DNA of 16,195 nt, taken from the NCBI GenBank assembly GCA_036674765.1, contig JARVKI010000204.1, positions 1 through 16,195 on the forward strand, given 5' to 3'. This DNA comes from Seiridium cupressi (Eukaryota; Ascomycota; Sordariomycetes; Amphisphaeriales; Sporocadaceae). Made by a program: the position numbers and the translations under genes. The notes under the pieces are model-generated. The model saw only the letters and a program-made list of their open reading frames with translations. It was not told the origin of the DNA and did not search any database. Positions 1-7,683 of this stretch are shown piece by piece; the stretch's first letter is position 1, and each line of letters begins with the position of its first letter.

Positions 1-110
1 TTTTGCTCGCCGAATAGGTTTCACTTTGGTTTTTTTGCCCCGCGAATTCCCAGTGGCCGTTTAAAACGGGTGGGCAAAACGCCAACCCCCCCCCCCCCCC
101 CCCCCCCCCC
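1..110. other. Vector-like low-quality left end with C25 run
   Basis: The first 85 bases resemble a noisy copy of the T7 promoter to lacZ-alpha segment of common cloning vectors. A CTCGCC..ATAG stretch recalls the reverse complement of the T7 promoter. It is followed by GAATTC, a TGGCCGT stretch (vector: ACTGGCCGTCG), TTAAAACG and GGTGGGCAAAAC (vector: GACTGGGAAAACC). A run of 25 C occupies 86-110, and ordinary-looking genomic sequence begins at 111. The vector comparison is from memory and the match needs many small indels. Chance similarity or another low-quality assembly end remains possible, but the right end shows the same arrangement inverted. Confidence 0.5.
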
Positions 111-1296
111 AGACTCTGTGGTCGTAGCAAACATGCAGCATTTTGAAGGATTAATTTGAGGTACCGATAGGCCGGGACACATCGTCGACCGGGGCATGTG
201 ACAAGGGCTCCAGAGGCTTCGTAGGAGGTAACATGAAATTCTGTCCCGAGGGTCCCAGTCGCTGGCACAGCTCCAATGGCACCACGGCCGGCAGGGAGTA
301 TGGACGGAAGGGTCCAAGAAGATCTTTTCATCAGGGTATGATCAGCTCATCATGACAAGTGAATGTACCCTGGACAAATTTGGTCCCACCCGCCATCGGT
401 AGTGGTGCGTCTTTTAGTCTTGATAGCACAGCACAGGTATTTGGAGTACCTGGTCTGCCGAGGACGAGGACATGGCCGAAGGACAAAAGCGAGATTCCCA
501 CAGAACACGTATGGGTATCTCTTTGAACCAGAGAAACGCGTAAAATCATGCATTTCGGCTCCATCCTCATGACGATTGAATAAACCTTCGTGTTCCGAGT
601 GAATAAACCTTCATATTGTGTTTGGCTTTGCGGTGGCCTACGGAGAAATAAATATTAGTGAAACCCTCTCTCTGGCAGGCCGGCATATTTCTTCTTCCGT
701 TAAAACAGTCGAGTGAACCTCAACTTATGCAGTTCTGGACTCTAATGCAAAAGTTTCGCTGGAGCCTGCTGCAGGAACAGGTCTCGGGTGGAAAAATCAC
801 TGGCCGCAAAAAGCAGATGTCATTGGACGACCCCTGCGCAAGTGTCCTACCACACAAGCACCACGGCTTGGCGGACGGAAACCTTGACAGGCCGCAGAGG
901 GCGAACAGAGAGTCGTTGGGGTTGCGCACTGATACGGTGATCACCGCATTTCCTGGTCCCATCGGGCCACTTGGACCGAGCAGATAATGCAGCAGATGGA
1001 GTACAGAGTACTTGCGTTATGCAGCGCAAGCATTAGCGGCAGCGTAGTGTTGCCAGATTCGTAATGTGATGCGAGCGGATGCAGGCACAAGCATAAAATA
1101 CGAATAGTTGCTAACGAGAAATGGTGTCCTGATGGTGTTTGCATAGTATACCCCATATAATCCAAGCGGACGTACTTGTCACCATGGCGGAATCAACTAG
1201 ATGAATGCCGTCGAACTCCGACAGACCCGATCAGTCAATAAACAGTGCATCTAGCTTTTTGAGCCTATGGCCAAGTGCAGTCATGATATGATGTCT

Positions 1297-1320
1297 TTGC
1301 TTCCTTGCTTGCTTGCTTGC
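1297..1320. repeat. (TTGC)n microsatellite
   Basis: The tract consists of one TTGC, one TTCC variant and then four exact TTGC units. It lies in non-coding DNA, and length variation between isolates would be expected. No function is implied. Confidence 0.85.
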
Positions 1321-1689
1321 TACTAGCCAGTCGGCGCGCTACCTGCTGAGATATACCTGGCGCAAGAAGACCCGGCAAGTCGACATGGCCTTCGCAGATA
1401 GTCCACCATTGCACAGCGTTCCTTGTCGTTGTTTTCTTGCACTATGTAGATGTTTGATTCTGGGCCAGGCTGAAGCCGACTAGCGGTGATTCAATAGTCT
1501 GTATACGGCACGGGTGAGGGCCTTGTTATGGACGGCAAGGGACCAGTAAGGTTAGTTATCTTCAGTGGGTTTGGGGAGGGCCTTGGATCGCGTGAGTTCT
1601 AGTAGCCACGTTTTGATTTATCGATGGAGAGCGAATTGGAAGCTAGGCAAATCCCGCTTCGAGACACGAACTGAGGTTGTCAACGACCC

Positions 1690-1704
1690 TTTTTTTTTTT
1701 TTTT
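1690..1704. repeat. T15 homopolymer
   Basis: Fifteen consecutive T lie in non-coding sequence. Poly(dA:dT) tracts often disfavour nucleosomes in fungal promoters, but this one is too far from any gene start to assign a role. Confidence 0.85.
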
Positions 1705-2512
1705 GTCCTCTCCCCCAGTTAGCCTCTAGCTTCGACGTTGAGTAAGCCATCGGCCAGGAGCCTTTGCGTGCGAGACGATTTTCTGTCCCGTTCAAGCCAT
1801 AGCCCAACCTATTTATCCACAAAGTGGCAGGCTGAGAGATAGTATTGATGCTATCTCCTGACAGATCGTTTCGAAACACTCCAGTAGGCAAAGTTTGAAT
1901 CAGTCGAGCGGCCGGCTGCGCGAACTGACATATTGGCCCTCCACATCAGAAATTCCCCGGCACTTGCGGGGTGGCGGCTGGTGAAGTTCAACAGCACACG
2001 AGCCTCTTTTTATTCCATTTATTTATTTTTTATTCCGTGATGGACTGCTCAGCTTTGGAAAAGCAGAAAAATCTGAGATACGGAGGCGATGAGAGCTATC
2101 ACATTAGACTAATGCCTCTTATTGGAACAAGTGAGGCACAAGATGTTGGGTAGCGGGCCTAGTCAGCTGGCCTTTTCCAGAATGTTGGAACCAATCCGAC
2201 CAGAGGGGATCGGTATCAAGCACATAGGCTTTAGTGGGCTGAACCAGCAGTAAAGATTGTCTAGTCGCCAACGGGAGCGAATTGAGCCAGCGATGACGAT
2301 AATGGCGTACGCAAGTGACTGGTCCATGGCGCGCGAAAGGCGGTTTCATGTTTCGAGTGGCCCGATTAGTGCTGCAGTCAATGTAGAGAGCTTGCATGAA
2401 GTCACAAATGGAGGCGCCAGTTCTGCAGTGTGCCACCCTCCCCACCATGGTCCGAGGCACAAGAGACACCAACCGCGGCGCCGTATAGGCCTGACTGCAC
2501 ACCAATGCAGCG

Positions 2513-2530
2513 CAGGAACAGGAACAGGAA
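2513..2530. repeat. Three tandem CAGGAA units
   Basis: Three exact copies of a hexamer lie in the gene-free region. Nearby sequence also carries short GCATGG reiterations (about 2555-2568). No function is evident. Confidence 0.8.
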
Positions 2531-4023
2531 CGCGCGCTTCTTTTTCTGCCGCATTGCATGGCATGGCATCGTACTGTGCTGTGCGAGTACAGTAGCTGAG
2601 AGCTGGTACCAAAACCTCTGGCCTACGGGAGGTGTGATGAGCCTTCCCTTTGCCGCAGGGAGCGCGGGCTTTGTCCGAGCCTGCTCAGAGGCAGCCGGCA
2701 AAACAGACTTAGCATTGATTCTGGGTGCTGGGATTGCGCTCGACAGCAATGCATTTTGCACGTTGAACCAGGCTACACCCTCGGCCTTGGTAGCATGGCA
2801 TCATAGTCAGTGTTTCGCTTGGTTTCCCGACCCCCATGGCCCCTCCCCAAACCAAACCAGACTCGTTGCGAGTCCCATTGGTGTTTGTTTCTCAGAGCTC
2901 AGAGGCAAGACTGCACATGTCTCTTGTCCAATGAACGAAGCGGTCACACTTTTGGTGGCAGGACCAAAATACCGCATCGACAGGAAGCAACAAGCACACG
3001 AGTTGGCGAAACGCCGTGCGCGTTCTCGTCGTCGTGACTGGAAGCTGGTGGTGGCACCCGTGCAGAGGCAAAGAGGCCCACGGCATCGCTGACTGGCAGA
3101 GCGACTGAATCCATCGGCGGGCGTGCCACCTATCACGTCGCGTTATGCAAGCTGACCGTCCGTTCATAAGGTGACATTCATAAACTATCGAGGTGCATAG
3201 CGTGTGCGTGTGCATGGAGCAGCAGGAATGAGGATGGGCATTGCAGCCTGCCGGAGTGGGATAACTCACTATTGGGACGAGAAGCCGGCGGGCCTCGTTC
3301 CTGGCTACCGTATGCAGGCCACGACAGGGACTAGAGCTGCTCGCTCGTGTTTAGTGCTGTGGGCGTTATGCAAGCCGTCTGAGTGCGCGGCGCATGGGAG
3401 TACGTACTGTACCGCGCCGGGCAGAGCTGAGGGTACGTATGTACATGCGACGGGGTCATGGTCATGGCCATGGCATGCCATAATGGAGGGCCGTGGGTGT
3501 GCGTCGCCAAGTCCGCGTCCAAAGATAGCACCGCGTACCCAGGCCTGTACACCGTTAGTGCTGCGCCGCTTCACACCCACCGCGGCCACTCATCTGAAGT
3601 TTCCAAAAGACAAGCTGGCAGGGACCCTAGCGGCGCCCGCTTTTCTTCCTCGACCGGGCTATGCCCTGGAGAGACTGGGAATGAGACAGCTAGGCATGGA
3701 TGGCACCCACTCGCTGGGTCCCCATTCCAACTAGGTTACCGGCCATCTGTGCCTATCGATGGGTTGACCGTCGTTGATCGTCTAGGGACTGATACTTTTA
3801 TCCATTGAGGGCCCTTCAACCACACTGTCGCTCGTTCTCCCACCTAGCCCGCGATCGACAAAACGGCCTTTTTGGAATGGTTTCTCTTTCTTCTTTATGA
3901 ACTCTCGGTTCCTGTTTATCTTGTGACTTTTTTGACTAGGGACACTCGAGCCATCTCGGTACCCCATCCTCTCATTTTGTATACAAGCTGCTGCATCCCC
4001 ACTACCGTCCTTGACCACCAGAC

Positions 4024-4030
4024 TATATAT
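4024..4030 (+). promoter_or_regulatory. TATA-like box of msn2
   Basis: A TATATAT motif follows a pyrimidine-rich stretch (about 3885-3940). It precedes a long region without ATG triplets that ends at the msn2 start codon. The nearest upstream ATG triplets are at about 3877 and 3897. The only one between 3900 and the start is at 4351, inside the predicted leader intron. This fits a transcription start a few tens of bases past the box and a leader of roughly 300 nt. The box is inferred from position and motif only. Confidence 0.4.
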
Positions 4031-4319
4031 CCTCTCGACACCAGACGGAGTTCAGTCGAAGCAAATCTTGTATAACATCAACACCACTGACTGACACCAT
4101 CCGAGTCACAACCAACAGCAGACAATCTTTGATATCAAATCAAGGTTGCCGTCCATTCCTTCCCATCGGAACCGAACCACACCATCTTTAGGCCAACTGC
4201 CCACCATCGAACTGTATACTACCACATTATAACATACCTAATTTTATAAACCAAGAGCATCACCACGGAAGACGCAACCGACCAGACACCTAGGAGAATA
4301 CTTTATAACACATCATCAG

Positions 4320-4389
4320 GTGAGCTGCTCCGATCCCAAGGCAACGTCTCATGAACAGACAGTCTGACATAGTCTCGCCTTGGTTGTAG
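4320..4389 (+). other. Predicted 5'UTR intron of msn2
   Basis: The donor is CAG|GTGAGC at 4320 and the acceptor TTGTAG ends at 4389, giving a 70-nt intron. A CTGAC branch-like motif lies at 4364-4368, about 20 nt before the acceptor. Removing it leaves the start codon two bases into the next exon. It also deletes the ATG at 4351, the only ATG in the leader. Both signals and the ATG pattern are visible; actual splicing needs transcript data. Confidence 0.7.
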
Positions 4390-4391
4390 AA

Positions 4392-6277
4392 ATGGATCCC
4401 AATATGATGGCATCGCAGGTTATGGCATCTGCACCATTCTTCTACTACAACCCAGACCCAACCTCAGAAACTCGCCAACACGGCCACTTCAGCCATCAGC
4501 CAGCCATGCAGCAAATGCCCATGTACCCCGTTGTGCCCACACTCCCGTCGACACCGATCTACTCCAGACCGAGTTCGTCCTGCTCACAGCCCGCCATGCA
4601 GCCCAAGATGCTCAGTGCCATCCCGTCGAACCTGACCCCGATGGCTTCTCCGCAGATGGCGTGCCAAAGGCCTACAATCATGTTGCAGAACGGCGCCGGC
4701 AGACTCATGCTCGAGACGGACATGTACGAGAACGACAATGGCTACTACCCGGCAACCCCGGCACTGTCTACCTCCGGTAGCAATGTTGGCAGCCCCGGCA
4801 GCAGCAACGACATGCTCGCAACTCCCTTGAACCCCATGTTCTCGGGTCTGGATGGATTTGAGAACGTCAAGGCCGACGTCGAGTCAATGCCCGATGGCCT
4901 GGAGGGCTTGGACTGGTCGAACTGCGCATCGCCGCCCATGACACCTGGTAAGTGCTTGATATTTCGCTGTCCATTTCATTAAAGCAAGTGCCGCACGTTG
5001 GCCGGTCCCAAGGGTGCAGATCTGGAGCCTTGCCATGGGGTTTCGGCATGATTTCCCAGGGCCAAAAATCGAGGCATTCGATGGCCCTGGCTGCTTTCGG
5101 CGGGGCACCGGAACTTTTTAAAATTGGCAAATGTCAATTTAGTCGTCTAGGACCAACTCACTAACTTTTTTCTTGCAGTCTACCTCTCCCAGAACGGACC
5201 AAGCTCAGTCACCTCGGAGTGCATCAACCCTCGCGACATCCTTAGTGTTAGCGGTGCATCGACCAGTGAATTCACCTCACCTGCCGCCACCGAGTTCAAG
5301 GCCGACACCCTGCAGCCCTCTACGCTAACCACTTTCGAGTTCCACCCTGAACTTCACCACGGCCTTCCCTCCTTCGACGAGCTTTCTGAGCTCGAATCCG
5401 AGGAGGATTTCCTGAACGGCATTGTCAACTTGCAGGAGAAGCCGGCCAACGACCTGAAGCGCTCTCGCTCGGCCACCTGCTCTACCACCCTCTCCTCCTT
5501 CCTCGGTGAGGTCGAGATCGACTACGAGGACAACACATCTGCTGCCGTCACCGGCTTCACGACTCCTGACAGCTCGGAAGACGAAGACGCTCGCCCCGCC
5601 AAGAAGGCCAAGTCAGAGAAGGCATCAGCACCTCGGCCCGCCATGAACGTCGCAGCCGAGTCCCACGAGGCTGCCAACGCTCCTCAGCAACCGTCTACCG
5701 CTGAAGAGCAGTCAGAGCAGACCCAACCCACCGAGAGCGTGTCCACTCCTTCGGAAAGTGGTGCAACTCCAAGCCTGCCCGCACCTGCCAACCGCCGCGG
5801 CCGCAAGCAGTCCCTGACAGAAGACCCTACCAAGACATTCGTTTGCGAGCTGTGCAAGCGCCGCTTCCGTCGCCAGGAGCACCTCAAGAGACACTGTATG
5901 TACCCACGACACCAAGGCGCGACTAGTACAAACTCACTAACTCTTTCCCAGACCGATCACTCCACACGCATGACAAGCCTTTTGAGTGCAACGACTGTGG
6001 CAAGAAGTTCTCGCGAAGTGACAACCTCGCTCAACATGCCCGCACTCACGGGGCTGGTGCCATCGTCATGAACTTGATTGATGGCTCGGAGCAAGGTTAT
6101 GACATGATGGCAGCAGCACAGCAGCAATCGCATTCCCAAGGCGAGGCCGACTACCAAAGCTTTGGCAAGGTCCTCTTCCAGGTCGCAAGCGAGGTTCCCG
6201 GCAGCAGCGGCAGTGACTACTCTTCCGACGAGTCTAGTGACAGCCTCAGCGGCAAGAAGCGCAAGCGGTCTGCCTAG
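4392..6277 (+). CDS. msn2: Msn2/Msn4-type C2H2 stress transcription factor
   Basis: Coding exons are 4392-4947, 5179-5895 and 5952-6277 (1599 nt, 532 aa). The introns are 231 nt (donor GTAAGT, acceptor TTGCAG, CTAAC at 5161) and 56 nt (donor GTATGT, acceptor CCCAG, CTAAC at 5937), and the frame is continuous. The second intron splits the Tyr425 codon inside the first zinc finger. Finger 1 is C408-x2-C411-x12-H424-x4-H429 and finger 2 is C437-x2-C440-x12-H453-x3-H457, with recognition-helix segments RRQEHLKRH and SRSDNLAQH. This pair is typical of Msn2/Msn4 and Trichoderma Seb1, nuclear regulators that bind stress-response elements (AGGGG/CCCCT). The N-terminus is rich in Pro, Met, Ser and Gln. 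An acidic patch (about 252-265, [12 protein letters not shown]) may activate transcription. Basic patches at 279-283 (KRSRS), 327-330 (KKAK) and 391-395 (RRGRK) could be nuclear-localisation or PKA sites. The tail ends in KKRKRSA. ATG 4392 is preferred over an in-frame TTG at 4380, which lies in the leader intron. The family call is strong; the targets are inferred. Confidence 0.94.
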
Positions 6278-6578
6278 AAGCTTTTTCTCAGATCAGCATT
6301 ACATGACATGGAATCTGACGCGGAGAACCAGCGATCTCCTCCGCTTACGCCTGACACGACATTGACGAATTCTTTACTTTCGGCCAAATCCGCTACCTTG
6401 ATGCGGAGGCCACTAGGGTCATCTAGAGGATTCAAAAACAAAAAGTTCACCTGATTTGGAGCCTGAACTTGCCTTCTTGTGTATCAATATTCTGCTAAGA
6501 CTTTGGACGCTCACGAATCAGAGGCTTAAAAAGGCCAAAAGGGAAGGGTTGGCAGCCCACGGACAATATGGGAAACGG

Positions 6579-6596
6579 GGAGTGAGGCGTCACTCC
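6579..6596 (+). other. Perfect short hairpin in msn2 3' region
   Basis: The arms GGAGTGA and TCACTCC (7 bp) flank the loop GGCG. It sits about 300 nt past the msn2 stop and could be part of the 3'UTR. A stem this short arises by chance fairly often, so the structure is visible but a role is speculative. Confidence 0.4.
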
Positions 6597-7510
6597 GAGG
6601 CATCAGGAACACCTTTTGCGCAGCACACGCCGGTGGAATCATGGTTTTAAAATCTCTGCTTTTTTGGCGGCCTGCTTTTCTCTACGCTCGTTGTAATTCC
6701 TACAGTAGTCGGAGCTGGTCAGCCGTACTTGCTTATAGGACCGCTTGGACGGGAGCGGCTCTTTCGGGGACGTTGCCCTGTCCTTGTTCATTGTTTCTAG
6801 CTCGCGATGCTTTTCTTGGTCGCGAACACTCAAGCATATGTGCCGGCCACAGATGAGGAGTTCGCGGCACTGTACAGATAGGAAATTGCAAACACATTCG
6901 CCGCCATATGCTTCGACCGAATTGTCCCGTACGTGCTGCCACCACCACAACACTGTCGTGTTGTCCCTATGGACGCACGAATGTTACAATATCACCTGCG
7001 CCTGCTGCTCGCTAACTTGTTTCTTGCAGTAGCTTCTGTGACCCGTGCTCGGTGGTGCAAATCCATGGATATGAATCCTGTGCACCAAGGTTGGAATCGT
7101 GTGCACTGCACAAATGCTTCAGGGACTTCCCATGCTCCCTCCGGGTCAATGGTACCAAGTGTCAGACCCTGATCTTGGCAGACTTTCCGCTGTGTTGGAC
7201 CTGGAGCAGATGTTAGTTCGAGGGCTAGCGGGAGGAACCCGTGGGACCATCACGACTCGTAGCGTGGTGGAAATCTTCATTAAGTGCGAAATGAGGTGTC
7301 AATCTCGCTTCGGGTACAAAAAGGCTCATTTCCGGTTCGCCAGCAGCGTGATTCTCATAAGATCTTCAAACTCTATCTGTTTTGTCATATATTAGCTGTC
7401 GCTGTCGCCAAGGCACCACGGTCGAGCCGTCTCGAAAATTGAGGGCCCAGCTGGAAGATCCAGGGGCCTGTTCCGGTCGGCAGCCCGCCTATCGATCACG
7501 CATCCACCGC

Positions 7511-7606
7511 ATGAGCGCCCACAATCTGGGCCAACAACAACACCAAAACCCAGCCCATTCATCGACGGGGTGCACGACCCTCAAGCAATTGTCGATTCGG
7601 GTCTAG
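7511..7606 (+). other. Possible uORF 1 upstream of DPH6
   Basis: This is an ATG-initiated 31-codon frame (begins MSAHNLGQQQ) ending 77 bases before the DPH6 start. It is out of frame with DPH6. If the transcript starts upstream of it, it should reduce DPH6 translation. The transcription start is not known. Confidence 0.35.
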
Positions 7607-7648
7607 AAAGGTCGCTTGACAGACGCCAGCTCCCAGCCCGGGACCGCG

Positions 7649-7663
7649 ATGACTCGCTGCTAA
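7649..7663 (+). other. Possible uORF 2 (MTRC) upstream of DPH6
   Basis: This minimal four-residue frame ends 20 bases before the DPH6 ATG. Together with the 31-codon frame it makes two upstream starts in a short leader. Whether it is used depends on the transcription start. Confidence 0.35.
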
Positions 7664-7683
7664 TCTCCCCACAATCCGCGAGA

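Larger units (their letters stand above)
111..4023. other. Long gene-free region upstream of msn2
   Basis: I can support no protein or RNA gene in this stretch of about 3.9 kb. Open frames are short, overlap on both strands, and show no recognisable motif or fungal exon structure; the longest is 220 codons at 2430-3092. It contains simple repeats: TTGC units at 1297-1320, a T15 tract at 1690-1704, three CAGGAA units at 2513-2530, and CATGG-rich sequence at about 3456-3480. A 13-bp direct repeat containing AATAAA lies at 577-589 and 600-612. The part from about 3850 is pyrimidine-rich and runs into the msn2 promoter, so much of the 3' half is probably regulatory. A non-coding RNA cannot be excluded from sequence alone. 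Confidence 0.6.
6278..7683. other. msn2 3'UTR and DPH6 upstream region
   Basis: These 1.4 kb between two plus-strand genes hold no gene I can support firmly. The first few hundred bases are probably the msn2 3'UTR, although no canonical AATAAA is seen. A perfect 7-bp hairpin lies at 6579-6596. A 50-codon minus-strand frame at 6639-6791 encodes a basic, charged peptide but is unproven. The last 200 bases are likely the DPH6 leader and contain two upstream ATGs (7511 and 7649). Confidence 0.6.

Noticed and set aside
1785..1800. GTTCAAGCC resembling a tRNA B box
   Set aside because: The flanks cannot form a T-stem and no A box or acceptor stem is found.
2204..2208. AGGGG stress element (and CCCCT at 2840-2844) as msn2 autoregulatory sites
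   Set aside because: Pentamers are expected by chance in kilobases of sequence, and these lie over 1 kb from the likely promoter.
2430..3092. 220-codon plus-strand open frame upstream of msn2
   Set aside because: No recognisable motif, no plausible domain composition and competing open frames on both strands; in this GC-balanced DNA it looks like chance.
4380..4391. TTG start for Msn2
   Set aside because: It lies inside the predicted 5'UTR intron and is not an ATG; the family begins with [13 protein letters not shown] sequence at 4392.
7570..7683. GTG-initiated N-terminal extension of DPH6
   Set aside because: Fungal nuclear genes start at ATG, and the PP-loop motif sits at the expected distance (residue 13) from the ATG at 7684.
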